Part shown: piece after piece, positions 32,179 through 40,535 of the stretch
How positions within the stretch are numbered: position 1 is the stretch's first letter
How the letters are laid out: every line of letters starts with the position of its first letter
Assembly: GCF_002795425.1 (NCBI RefSeq)
Contig: NZ_PHHA01000009.1
Coordinates: 43,833-107,832 of the forward strand
Source: Conservatibacter flavescens
GTDB lineage: Bacteria > Pseudomonadota > Gammaproteobacteria > Enterobacterales > Pasteurellaceae
Direction: 5' to 3'
Length of the DNA stretch: 64,000 bases
Made by a program: the position numbers and the translations under genes
The notes under the pieces: generated by a model
What the model saw: the letters and a program-made list of their open reading frames with translations, nothing else
What the model was told of the DNA's origin: nothing
Database searches by the model: none

Positions 32179-32469
32179 ATGAAACCATCAGAACAACTCA
32201 TCCATCATCGACAACAGATTTTAGCGTTGGCTAATCGGTTTCATTTTACCAACCCTAAAGTGTTTGGGTCTGTGCTATTAGGCAAAGATACTGAACAAAG
32301 TGATTTAGATCTATTAGTCGAACCGTTAAAACATACAACGATGTTTGATCTATGTGGTTTGAAAGAAGAGCTTGAAATGTTATTCGGGCGAAAAGTAGAT
32401 GTACTCACACCTCGTAGCTTGCCCGAAAAGTTTCGTGATGAAGTCCTTCAAAAGGTAAAATTGATATGA
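32179..32469 (+). CDS. MNT-type nucleotidyltransferase antitoxin
   Basis: 96-residue minimal nucleotidyltransferase. The polymerase-beta-like motif is VFGSVLLGKDTEQSDLDLLV (residues about 28-47), where GS and the two Asp residues bind metal and nucleotide; FGRKVDVLTPRSLPEKF follows. Such genes pair with HEPN RNase toxins and neutralise them by AMPylation (MntA-HepT type). A GAGGAGGT ribosome-binding site precedes it. Its stop overlaps the start of a HEPN reading frame (ATGA), but that partner is cut to 30 residues, leaving this antitoxin without a complete toxin here. Confidence 0.85.
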   Translation: MKPSEQLIHHRQQILALANRFHFTNPKVFGSVLLGKDTEQSDLDLLVEPLKHTTMFDLCGLKEELEMLFGRKVDVLTPRSLPEKFRDEVLQKVKLI

Positions 32470-32558
32470 ATGAACGGACATTGGATTATCTTCTTAAAAT
32501 TCAGCAACTGTGCCAAGATACACCATCAATTCACGAACTTATTCAATCAATACACTGA
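32466..32558 (+). pseudogene. HEPN (DUF86/HepT-like) toxin, 30-residue N-terminal remnant
   Basis: The frame overlapping the MNT stop encodes [20 protein letters not shown] plus ten more residues and then stops. This is the start of helix 1 of DUF86-type HEPN toxins, normally about 110-140 residues with an Rx4-6H active site near the C-terminus, which is missing. The fic gene begins 2 nt after the stop, so the deletion joined the fragment to fic. A longer fic-frame reading starting at 32470 merely runs through this fragment out of frame. Confidence 0.75.
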
Positions 32559-32559
32559 A

Positions 32560-33120
32560 ATGGATAATACTATCAAATACACCCAACAAATTGACCAATT
32601 AAGCAAACAAAACGCCTATCAACTCTATGATTCGGGTGATATTCATCAGCTGGAAGTGGGTACAGTAAAAGGATTACAAGCGATTCATCGCTACTTATTT
32701 GAAGGTTTGTACGATTTTGCTGGGCAAATTCGGGAACTCAATATTTCCAAAGGCTATTTTCGTTTTGCTAATGCCCTTTATTTAAAAGAGGTATTAGCCG
32801 TCATTGAAAAAATGCCAGAAAACAGTTTTGAGCAAATTATTGAAAAATATGTGGAAATGAATATTGCTCACCCATTCTTGGAAGGGAATGGGCGTTCTAC
32901 CCGAATTTGGTTAGATCTTATATTTAAGAAAAATCTTAAAAAGGTTGTTGATTGGCAAAAAGTAGATAAGAAACGCTACTTGCAAGCGATGGAGCGTAGC
33001 CCCGTTAATGATTTAGAATTGCGGTTTTTACTGCAAAATGCGTTAACCGATCAGATTGATGATCGAGAAATTTTTATGAAAGGCATTGAGCAATCTTATT
33101 ACTATGAGCAGGTAGAATAA
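32560..33120 (+). CDS. Fic-domain protein adenylyltransferase, class III
   Basis: 186 residues. The catalytic Fic motif is HPFLEGNGR with His104. The sequence is close to the Neisseria meningitidis Fic enzyme as I remember it ([40 protein letters not shown]). The C-terminal helix ends SYYYEQ with Glu183 in the inhibitory position of class III Fic enzymes ([S/T]xxxE[G/N]); the last position is Gln instead of Gly/Asn. In NmFic this helix is relieved by monomerisation and autoAMPylation, and the target is DNA gyrase. No separate antitoxin is expected for this class. It follows a broken HEPN gene. Confidence 0.9.
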   Translation: MDNTIKYTQQIDQLSKQNAYQLYDSGDIHQLEVGTVKGLQAIHRYLFEGLYDFAGQIRELNISKGYFRFANALYLKEVLAVIEKMPENSFEQIIEKYVEMNIAHPFLEGNGRSTRIWLDLIFKKNLKKVVDWQKVDKKRYLQAMERSPVNDLELRFLLQNALTDQIDDREIFMKGIEQSYYYEQVE

Positions 33121-33166
33121 CAAGCGATCTTTTTTAAACAAGATCTTGCAAATACAGGAGGACGTA

Positions 33167-33418
33167 ATGACAACACCGATTTTATATTTCAGCGACAAAT
33201 GCCCCGATACCGCTCCATTTGTAGCGAAATTAAAGGCATTACAGATTGATTATCTTGAGGCAAATATCAGCGAAAATATGCCGAACCTCAAGGCTTTTTT
33301 AGCCTTGCGGGATAACCACTCAGCCTTTGCTGAACGCAAAGCAAAAGGCTATATTGGCATCCCTGCGTTAGTCTATGAAGACGGACGTATTGTGTTTGAT
33401 GTGGGAGAGCTAAAATGA
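33167..33418 (+). CDS. Glutaredoxin-like small protein
   Basis: 83 residues of thioredoxin fold (ILYFSDKCPDTAPFVAKLKA, GIPALVYEDGRIVF). The active-site position has a single Cys (CPDT), like monothiol glutaredoxin-related proteins. AGGAGG 7 nt upstream fixes the start at 33167 rather than the in-frame ATG seven codons earlier. It overlaps the next gene by 4 nt (ATGA). A second, frameshifted copy lies at 35149, fused to a LOG fragment. Role unknown. Confidence 0.75.
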   Translation: MTTPILYFSDKCPDTAPFVAKLKALQIDYLEANISENMPNLKAFLALRDNHSAFAERKAKGYIGIPALVYEDGRIVFDVGELK

Positions 33419-34494
33419 GTAACCTTACGTCATATCAAGAACCTCTTTTTCATCAAATTGCTCAAATTATTGAACAGGCTCGTCATCAAGTTAAACAGAC
33501 CGTAAATGTAGCAATGGTGCAAAGCTATTGGGAAATCGGTCGCTTAATCGTGGAGGACGAACAACAAGGTGAAAAGCGAGCAGAATACGGAAAATTTGTT
33601 TTACAAGACTTGTCTAAACGCCTCACAGCACAGTTTGGTAAAGGGTTTGATGTAACCAATTTACGCAAAATGCGTCTGTTTTACCTCGCTTTTCCAATTC
33701 GAGACGCAGTGCGTCCCGAATTAAGTTGGACACATTACCGTCGGCTTATCCAATTAGAAAATCCGCAAGCTCGGCAATGGTATTTAAAAGAAGCTGTTGA
33801 ACAAAATTGGTCAGCCCGCGCCTTAGGTCGCCAAATCAGCGTATTGTACTACGAACGCTTATTAGCCAGCCAAAATAAAGCGTTGGTCAAGGAAGAGGCG
33901 GAGCAAAAAACCGAGCCATTGCAAGAGACAATCCAAGATTACTTACGCGATCCCTATATTCTAGATTTCCTTAACTTGCAAGACAAAACCTATCAAGAAA
34001 GTGAAGTCGAGCAAGAAATTATCGGCAATTTGCAAAGTTTTCTGCTTGAATTAGGCAAAGGATTTGCTTTTGTGGAGCGACAAAAGCGAGTTCGCTTCGA
34101 TGATGAAGACTTCTATATTGACTTAGTATTCTATAACTTTAAGCTCAAATGCTTCTTACTCATCGATCTTAAAATTGGCAAGCTCAGACACCAAGACATC
34201 GGGCAGATGGACACTTACGTTCGCCTTTATGATGATCAATTTAAAGGGGAAGATGATAATCCAACTATCGGCTTGGTATTGTGTAGCGAAAAAAGCGAGG
34301 CGATTGCCAAGTATTCCGTCTTAGCCGATCGCAAACAGATTTTCAGTAGCAAATACTTGCCATATTTACCGACCGAAAAAGAGTTGGAAGACAAGCTAAC
34401 CCAAACCCGTTTACGGGTAGAAGAAACCGCAGGTATCTATCGTGTAAGTGGAATAAATAAAAGTGCGGTCAAACTTTCAATAACAAGGAAATAA
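33415..34494 (+). CDS. PD-(D/E)XK nuclease-domain protein, YhcG/DUF1016 family
   Basis: 359 residues. The N-terminal helical DUF1016 region runs to about residue 150 (IARxxxV-like NVAMVQSYWEIGRLIVEDEQ, SWTHYRRLIQLENP, WSARALGRQI). The C-terminal half is a PD-(D/E)XK nuclease domain with DFYIDLVFYNFKLKCFLLID and LKIGKL. Members occur alone or beside restriction and defence genes and are thought to act on branched or foreign DNA; no target is known. Translationally coupled to the glutaredoxin-like gene. It contains the only exact Hin-type uptake sequence of the island (34461-34469). Confidence 0.85.
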   Translation: MSNLTSYQEPLFHQIAQIIEQARHQVKQTVNVAMVQSYWEIGRLIVEDEQQGEKRAEYGKFVLQDLSKRLTAQFGKGFDVTNLRKMRLFYLAFPIRDAVRPELSWTHYRRLIQLENPQARQWYLKEAVEQNWSARALGRQISVLYYERLLASQNKALVKEEAEQKTEPLQETIQDYLRDPYILDFLNLQDKTYQESEVEQEIIGNLQSFLLELGKGFAFVERQKRVRFDDEDFYIDLVFYNFKLKCFLLIDLKIGKLRHQDIGQMDTYVRLYDDQFKGEDDNPTIGLVLCSEKSEAIAKYSVLADRKQIFSSKYLPYLPTEKELEDKLTQTRLRVEETAGIYRVSGINKSAVKLSITRK

Positions 34495-34496
34495 TA

Positions 34497-35150
34497 ATGA
34501 CAGATTACACATATCCCAACGATATTTACACTGAAGCGGAAGCTGATGTGGATACATTGAAAAATCTAGGTCCACTCGCGCCAATGGCGGGAATTTGGGA
34601 AGGCAAACGCGGTGTGGATATTAACCCGAAAGCGGAAGGGGCAGTCAAAGATCCTTATATTGAGCATATCGAACTACATCCGATTGATGCACAAGCAAAT
34701 GGGCCACAACTCTTCTACGGTTTACGTTATCACTTACACATTATTCAGCCGGACGAAGTGGAAACGTTCCATGATCAAGTGGGCTATTGGTTGTGGGAAC
34801 CGGCAACCGGTAATTTGATGCTAACACTCAGTATTCCACGCGGACAAACTCTTATAGCTACCGGTAATGCGAAAGCAGATGATAAAGAATTTACTTTAAA
34901 AGCGGTGCGTGGTTCACTCACTAACGGCATCATTTCTAATCCGTTCATCGAGCAAAATTTCAGAACGGAAAGCTATACCATCACAGTAAAAATCAATGAT
35001 GACGGTACGTGGTCATACGATCAAAATACGGTAATGATTATCCCGAATTATAATGAACCGTTTGAACATCGAGATCGTAACCGTTTAACCAAAATCGGGG
35101 AAGCAAAACTGAATCCAACTGCACTTGCTGCCTTAAAAGATGTGTCATAA
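34497..35150 (+). CDS. Heme-binding beta-barrel (nitrobindin-like, DUF1794) protein
   Basis: 217 residues predicted to form a lipocalin-like ten-stranded barrel. LAPMAGIWEGKRGVDINP near the N-terminus is the characteristic LxxLxGxWxG opening of this family, and VGYWLWEPATGNLMLTLSIP follows. Related proteins bind heme or fatty acids. It starts 2 nt after the YhcG-like stop and overlaps the next pseudogene start. Function in this setting is unknown. Confidence 0.75.
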   Translation: MTDYTYPNDIYTEAEADVDTLKNLGPLAPMAGIWEGKRGVDINPKAEGAVKDPYIEHIELHPIDAQANGPQLFYGLRYHLHIIQPDEVETFHDQVGYWLWEPATGNLMLTLSIPRGQTLIATGNAKADDKEFTLKAVRGSLTNGIISNPFIEQNFRTESYTITVKINDDGTWSYDQNTVMIIPNYNEPFEHRDRNRLTKIGEAKLNPTALAALKDVS

Positions 35151-35613
35151 TGGCTGCGCCGACATTATACTCCAGCGATAAATGCCCGATACTGCTCCAT
35201 TTGTGGCGAGATTAAAGGCGTTAAACATCGATTATCTTGAGGCAAATATCAGCGAATATATGCAGAACCTCAAACATTTTTTAGCCTTGCGGGATAACCA
35301 TCCTGACTTTGCTGAACGCAAAGCCAAAATGCTTGAGCTGGCAGATGTCTGTATTGCTCTACCCGGTGGACCTGGCACACTGGAAGAAATCAGCGAAGTC
35401 TATTCGTGGGCGAGAATTGGTAAGAACGATAGCCCTTGTGTATTTTGGAATGTAGGCGGATTTTACGAGCCGATCAAAGCGATGTTTCAAACGATGGTTG
35501 ATAACGGCTTTCTCACCCAAGACCACTTTGATAAATTACTATTCACCGATAATTTGACAGAACTCGAACGGTTTATAGAAGCTTATCAACCAATGGGGAT
35601 TAGGACTTATTAA
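35149..35613 (+). pseudogene. Chimeric remnant: frameshifted glutaredoxin-like copy fused to the C-terminal half of a LOG-family protein
   Basis: From ATG 35149, the sequence parallels the glutaredoxin-like gene at 33167 but lacks one C (TGCCCGAT for TGCCCCGAT near 35187), shifting frame. The shifted frame continues (APFVARLKALNIDYLEANIS) until about 35327, then passes into MLELADVCIALPGGPGTLEE, the PGGxGTxxE nucleotide-binding motif of LOG/TIGR00730 phosphoribohydrolases, to the natural C-terminus. The N-terminal half of the LOG protein is missing. Both families read ERKAK at the joint, so recombination through that short homology is likely. A 143-residue reading frame from 35182 may still be translated. 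Confidence 0.75.
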
Positions 35614-35715
35614 GAGTAATCCTAGATCTATGTTGAAATTGTTCACGCATTGCGTACACAATTAAGCTAAACACTCTTGATACACCATAACTAAACGGTT
35701 TGGTCTATTGATATT

Positions 35716-35727
35716 TACAAATTTGTA
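35716..35727. promoter_or_regulatory. Palindrome TACAAATTTGTA upstream of cas10
   Basis: Perfect 12-bp palindrome centred 36.5 bp before the -10 hexamer of the cas10 promoter and 8 bp before its -35. One of five related sites in the CRISPR locus. Confidence 0.65.
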
Positions 35728-35734
35728 TTTTAAA

Positions 35735-35763
35735 TTGGCAACCTAATTTCGTTGTATTATATT
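35735..35763 (+). promoter_or_regulatory. Predicted sigma-70 promoter of the cas10-csm operon
   Basis: TTGGCA (35735-35740), a 17-bp spacer and TATATT (35758-35763), 38 nt before the cas10 ATG. This is the best-looking promoter in the 187-nt gap. Confidence 0.65.
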
Positions 35764-35800
35764 AAGCCTAATACAACCTCACTCTAATTAAGGATAGCCA

Positions 35801-38428
35801 ATGAATACACTTTTATCCTCTTCTTGTAGAGTGGCATTTGCTGCATTGATTCACGACTTAGGTAAGTTGGCACAACGTGCTAAATTGCCCATTTCAGCCG
35901 ATGTTTTAGATGCCCACAAAACGCTTTATTGTCCTTTCAATCAAGAAAAAGATTATCACTCACACCTCCACGCTGCTTACACAGGATTCGCAGTAGATTT
36001 AATTGAACGTTATTTGCCCGATTTAATTAAGAACGATGTTACTCCCTTTAAATCGCGTTCCATTACAGAAAGTTCAAATATCACTGATTCGCTTATCAAT
36101 GCTGCTTCGGCACATCATAAACCCGATACCTTTTTGCAATGGATAATCGCAACGGCAGATCGTGTTGCATCTGGATTTGAACGTGATGAATTTGAAAAAT
36201 ATTATAATTTAGAAAATAGTACATCTAAGAGTGATAAAAACCATTATCAGGCTAGATTATTAACGTTATTTGAGGCTATTCGCTTAGGTGAAAATCGACC
36301 AAAACTTGAAGCTCACGCAGAGTATAAGTATGCCTACCCATTAGCACCACTTAACGCAAAGCAAATTTTCCCTGCTGAGCGGAAAGATATTGAGCCCACA
36401 AATGACAGTGATGCTCAAGCAGAATACCTAGCATTATGGGAACAATTTGTTGAGGGAATAAAAGCAATTCCTGAATCGCATAAACAGCGATGGGAATTAT
36501 GGCTCGATCATTTTGACACCGCCTACCAATGTTTTACCTCAAACATTCCATCCGCTACTGCTTTTGGGGTAACACTAGATGTATCACTTTACGATCACAG
36601 CAAAACAACTGCTGTACTGGCTACAGCATTATGGCGTTGGTTTGAAGAACAAGGCAAAGCGGATAATAGCCAAGTTACCTATTTGCAAAATCGTGAAGCC
36701 AGTTGGAACGATAACAAATTCTTGCTTATTCAAGGTGATTTCTTTGGCATTCAAGATTTTATTTTCTCCGGTGGTAGTGAAACCAATAAACAGGCGGCAA
36801 AATTATTACGGGGTCGCTCATTTCAGGTTTCTCTATTTACAGAATTAGCGGCATTAAAAATCCTGCAAGCTTGCCAATTACCTGCTACTTCACAAATTAT
36901 GAATGCTGCGGGTAAATTCTTGATTGTTGCACCAAATACGGAAGCTGTTAGACAAGCGATTGAAACAACACGAGAAGAATTAAACCAATGGGCGGTAGAA
37001 CATACCTATGGCTTAATCGGTATTGGCATTGCGACAACAGAAGCTTGCTGTAATGACTTTATCGGAAAGAAATTCGAAGCGTTACAGACTACCTTATTCC
37101 AACAGTTAGAAGTAGCAAAACTACAACGGTTAGATTTAACCGACTCTACCGCTTCAATACAAGAGGTAAATTATCATAACGGAGTGTGTCGATTTAACCA
37201 CTATTTCCCCGCAACAGATGAAAAAGGGCAATCAACCATTTCGGCTGATCAAATTAAGATTGGTGAATTATTAACGAAAAAAGACCGCTTGTTGATCTGT
37301 AATGAAAATAGCGAAATTTACCAAGGCAATAAAACCCAGACACTAAGTTTGCCGATTTTTGGCTATCGTGTTGTTTTTACCGATAACGAAGAAATAACTG
37401 GTAAATTTGGGGAGTTGGTGGCAAAAAATCAGCTTTATCGAGTATGGGATTTTTCTCTGCCTCAAAGCACCCAACACTCTATTTGGAATGGCTATGCACG
37501 ACGTTATATCAATGCCTATATTCCTCTCTTTAAGGAGAATGATTATTACAATAGCTATAAATATAAAAATATCGAAGAAATACCAGAACAGGGAAAAATT
37601 AAAACATTAGACTTTATTGCCTGTGAAGATCGTATTGCTTGTGAAGATAGTCTATCTGACCAATCATCGCCAAAATTTATCGGGCAAACGGCTTTAATGA
37701 CCCTCAAAGGCGATGTCGATAACCTTGGCACGATTTTCCAAAAAGGGTTAGAAAATCCAAGTTTTGCCAAAATAGCTTCACTTTCACGTCAAATGAACCA
37801 ATTTTTTAGCTTATGGCTACCAGCTTATTGTGCTGAATCGTCTCAAGATATGTACACTGTCTTTGCTGGAGGAGATGACTTCTTCTTAATTGGTTCTTGG
37901 AAGCAGACACAACATCTGGCTTATGCTATGCAACAAAAATTTGCAGCTTATGTTGTAAATCCAGAAATTCATTTTTCTTCTGGTTTAACGATGACAAAAG
38001 TCGGGCATTCTGTGCCTCATTTAGGTGAATTAGCAGAAGAGGCATTAGAAAAAGCCAAAAAATTTGCTGGAAAAAATGCGGTAACTATTTATAACCGAAC
38101 CATTGGTTGGGGTGAATGGCAACCTCTCGTTAAAGAGTTAGGTGATGAAATCGAGCGTTTAGCCCAAACATATCATATTTCAACATCTTATCTCTATTCC
38201 TTAATTCGGCTCAGTGAACAAGCTGAAAAAGAAGATAAAGATCTTGAAGCCACCTTATGGCGTAGCCGTTTTTATTATCGCACAGCACGTTATGTTACAG
38301 ACAAACTAGCAAAAGAAGAACGCAGCCAAGCTTTAAACGACATTGCCACATCATTAGGTGAAGGCATTGCGAACTATAAAATCAATTTTGCTATTCCATT
38401 ATTTAACTATTTTTATCAAAAACGTTAG
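35801..38428 (+). CDS. cas10: Type III-A CRISPR-associated protein Cas10/Csm1
   Basis: Large subunit of the Csm complex, 875 residues. The N-terminal HD nuclease signature is at residues 18-19 (FAALIHDLGKLAQRA), with a further HH in INAASAHHKPD. The palm cyclase motif GGDD is near residues 690-693 (VFAGGDDFFLIGSW), so both DNase and cyclic-oligoadenylate synthesis look possible. Target RNA binding by the complex activates both. The csm2-csm5 order downstream and a Csm-type small subunit define subtype III-A. AGGATAGCC precedes the start. First gene of the cas operon. Confidence 0.95.
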   Translation: MNTLLSSSCRVAFAALIHDLGKLAQRAKLPISADVLDAHKTLYCPFNQEKDYHSHLHAAYTGFAVDLIERYLPDLIKNDVTPFKSRSITESSNITDSLINAASAHHKPDTFLQWIIATADRVASGFERDEFEKYYNLENSTSKSDKNHYQARLLTLFEAIRLGENRPKLEAHAEYKYAYPLAPLNAKQIFPAERKDIEPTNDSDAQAEYLALWEQFVEGIKAIPESHKQRWELWLDHFDTAYQCFTSNIPSATAFGVTLDVSLYDHSKTTAVLATALWRWFEEQGKADNSQVTYLQNREASWNDNKFLLIQGDFFGIQDFIFSGGSETNKQAAKLLRGRSFQVSLFTELAALKILQACQLPATSQIMNAAGKFLIVAPNTEAVRQAIETTREELNQWAVEHTYGLIGIGIATTEACCNDFIGKKFEALQTTLFQQLEVAKLQRLDLTDSTASIQEVNYHNGVCRFNHYFPATDEKGQSTISADQIKIGELLTKKDRLLICNENSEIYQGNKTQTLSLPIFGYRVVFTDNEEITGKFGELVAKNQLYRVWDFSLPQSTQHSIWNGYARRYINAYIPLFKENDYYNSYKYKNIEEIPEQGKIKTLDFIACEDRIACEDSLSDQSSPKFIGQTALMTLKGDVDNLGTIFQKGLENPSFAKIASLSRQMNQFFSLWLPAYCAESSQDMYTVFAGGDDFFLIGSWKQTQHLAYAMQQKFAAYVVNPEIHFSSGLTMTKVGHSVPHLGELAEEALEKAKKFAGKNAVTIYNRTIGWGEWQPLVKELGDEIERLAQTYHISTSYLYSLIRLSEQAEKEDKDLEATLWRSRFYYRTARYVTDKLAKEERSQALNDIATSLGEGIANYKINFAIPLFNYFYQKR

Positions 38429-38436
38429 GAGTATTT

Positions 38437-38877
38437 ATGAATATACAAGACATAAAATTTGGGAATAATAAGCCAAATAATATTTTTTCTGAATTATCAA
38501 AGAATGCAGCAAAATATATTAAATTTGACGATAACGGAAAACCAACTAACAGTAATAAAAATACTCAAATTAGAAAATTTTATGATGAACTAATTATGTG
38601 GCACAACAAAGTTTTTACTAATCAAAATGCTGAACAACGCCAAATTAGTTTTGACAGTAATATTCCATTTATCAAAATGTTGAAAGCCAAAGTGGCATAT
38701 GCTCAAGCAAGAAAAAGTGCAGGTACAACACTAGTAAATGAAAATTTCAGAAAAGTTTTCAATCAATGTATTGATGAGATTCAGTCTGTAGAAACATTAC
38801 GAGACGCTAAACTTTTTATGGAAGCCACCATTGCTTACTGTAAATACTTTGAAGAAACCAAGAACCCTAATTTATAA
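38437..38877 (+). CDS. csm2: Type III-A CRISPR small subunit Csm2
   Basis: 146-residue, mostly helical and basic protein between cas10 and csm3. The N-terminal third is poorly conserved (NKPNNIFSELSKNAAKYIKF), while the rest has the Csm2 pattern (TQIRKFYDELIMWHNKVFTN, FIKMLKAKVAYAQARK, AKLFMEATIAYCKYFEE). Csm2 forms the inner filament of the complex along the crRNA-target duplex. It starts 8 nt after cas10 with AGGAG upstream. Confidence 0.9.
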   Translation: MNIQDIKFGNNKPNNIFSELSKNAAKYIKFDDNGKPTNSNKNTQIRKFYDELIMWHNKVFTNQNAEQRQISFDSNIPFIKMLKAKVAYAQARKSAGTTLVNENFRKVFNQCIDEIQSVETLRDAKLFMEATIAYCKYFEETKNPNL

Positions 38878-38885
38878 AGGAACAG

Positions 38886-39587
38886 ATGATGAAACTACAA
38901 AATATTATTGAAATTAAAGCAACCTTAGTATTAAAAACAGGCTTACATATCGGGGCAGGCGATACGGAAATGCACATTGGTGGCATTGATAATACCGTCA
39001 TTAAACACCCGATTACCCAATCGCCTTATATACCAGGCTCAAGCCTAAAAGGTAAAATCCGTACTTTATTGGAATGGCGTTCAGGAGAAGTAAAAAAAGA
39101 TCCGCTTTCACTTAAAGATTTAAGCGGAGCAAAAGATCCAAATGCGGTTAAAAATATCCTTAAATTATTTGGTATCAGTGGTGATACTAAAAATGATGAA
39201 AAAGCATTAAAAGACATCGGCGTATCACGTCTCGCTTTCTGGGATTGTGCCTTAAATGCAGAGTGGGAGAAAAATCTGCGTGAGGATAATTTCTCGCTTA
39301 CCGAAGCAAAAAGTGAAAACACAATTGACCGTATTACCTCAACTGCGGACCATCCACGTCAAACAGAACGTGTACCAGCTGGAGCAGAATTTGATTTTAA
39401 ACTGACAATGCGTCAATTTGAGGGCGATAGCGATGAGCTATTACAACTTGTGCTAAAAGGCTTACGTTTACTTGAATTAGATAGCCTTGGCGGTTCAGGA
39501 TCACGCGGTTACGGGAAAGTAGAATTTGTTGGTTTAACTGTCAATAACCAAGCTCAAAACCTGAGTGATATTAAACCATTTGAATAA
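38886..39587 (+). CDS. csm3: Type III-A CRISPR RAMP protein Csm3
   Basis: 233-residue backbone RAMP and target-RNA nuclease. TGLHIGAGDTEMHIGGIDN contains the catalytic Asp (residue 35, or 34 if the second ATG is used), matching D33 of characterised Csm3. SPYIPGSSLKGKIRTLLEW and the glycine-rich loop LDSLGGSGSRGYGKV are the other RAMP signatures. Several copies line the crRNA and cut target RNA at 6-nt steps. The sequence is intact. Confidence 0.95.
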   Translation: MMKLQNIIEIKATLVLKTGLHIGAGDTEMHIGGIDNTVIKHPITQSPYIPGSSLKGKIRTLLEWRSGEVKKDPLSLKDLSGAKDPNAVKNILKLFGISGDTKNDEKALKDIGVSRLAFWDCALNAEWEKNLREDNFSLTEAKSENTIDRITSTADHPRQTERVPAGAEFDFKLTMRQFEGDSDELLQLVLKGLRLLELDSLGGSGSRGYGKVEFVGLTVNNQAQNLSDIKPFE

Positions 39588-39598
39588 GAGGTGGCGGA

Positions 39599-40531
39599 AT
39601 GAAAACCTACCGTTTCACGCTTAAGCTCAATAGTGCATTTGGCACGCCCCTCGTGGGAGATAGTTTATTTGGGCAGATTTGTTGGGAGATAGTTCATCAA
39701 TTTGGTGAAAACAAACTCACCGAATTATTAGACGGCTACACCAACCAGCGACCATTTTTAGTGGTTTCCGATGCATTTCCAAACGGCTATCTACCGCTCC
39801 CCTGCTTACCGTCAAAATATTGGGTAACTGGGAAAGAAACTGATCGCAAGGTTTTAAAGAAAAAACAGTGGATCAGCCTAGAGGAGAGAAAACAAGCGGT
39901 TGAAAATTGGCAAACATTTGCCAAAGCAGAAAAAGATCTGTTTGAAAAAATCGTTGCAAACCAACCGCATAACACACTTGATCGTCAAACCAATACGACA
40001 GGTGAGGGACAGTTTGCACCTTATTCAACATCACAAATTTGGTATAGCCCCAATACTCAGCTAGATCTTTATTGTGTTATTGATGAAAGCCGTTTATCGA
40101 TTTCTGATCTAAAACAGCTTTTAAACAACATTGGACAGCTCGGTTTTGGGCGTGATGCCTCTATCGGTTTAGGACGTTTTGAAATTGAAAATGTTGAGCC
40201 CTTTGAAGCGAATTTATCAGCCACATACAACGCCTATTTAACGCTAGCAAATTGTGCACCGCAAGGACTGGATTTACACAAAGACTACTGTTTTTATCAG
40301 CTCACTACCCGTTTTGGTCGGCACGGTGATATAAAAGCACTCAGTGAAAATCCATTTAAAAAGCCTATTATTTTGGCTAAAGCTGGAGCGGTATTCACCC
40401 CACACCAATGGCAAGCACGGTTATTCTTAGGAAATGGTCTAAGTGGTATTTCAAAAGCACAGCCGAATGCGGTACATCAGGGTTATGCCCCAATTATTCC
40501 AATTCATATCGATCTTGCACGATTAGGATAA
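39599..40531 (+). CDS. csm4: Type III-A CRISPR RAMP protein Csm4
   Basis: 310 residues. Csm4 binds the 5' handle of the crRNA and contacts Cas10. Family marks are LNSAFGTPLVGDSLFGQICW at the N-terminus, TGEGQFAPYS in the thumb, and the glycine-rich loop LGFGRDASIGLGRFE. An exact Apl-type uptake core ACAAGCGGT lies inside (39892-39900). Intact; 4 nt separate it from csm5. Confidence 0.93.
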   Translation: MKTYRFTLKLNSAFGTPLVGDSLFGQICWEIVHQFGENKLTELLDGYTNQRPFLVVSDAFPNGYLPLPCLPSKYWVTGKETDRKVLKKKQWISLEERKQAVENWQTFAKAEKDLFEKIVANQPHNTLDRQTNTTGEGQFAPYSTSQIWYSPNTQLDLYCVIDESRLSISDLKQLLNNIGQLGFGRDASIGLGRFEIENVEPFEANLSATYNAYLTLANCAPQGLDLHKDYCFYQLTTRFGRHGDIKALSENPFKKPIILAKAGAVFTPHQWQARLFLGNGLSGISKAQPNAVHQGYAPIIPIHIDLARLG

Positions 40532-40535
40532 AATT

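Noticed and set aside
32470..32559. N-terminal extension of Fic
   Set aside because: It reads the HEPN fragment out of frame; [11 protein letters not shown] at 32560 matches the family start.
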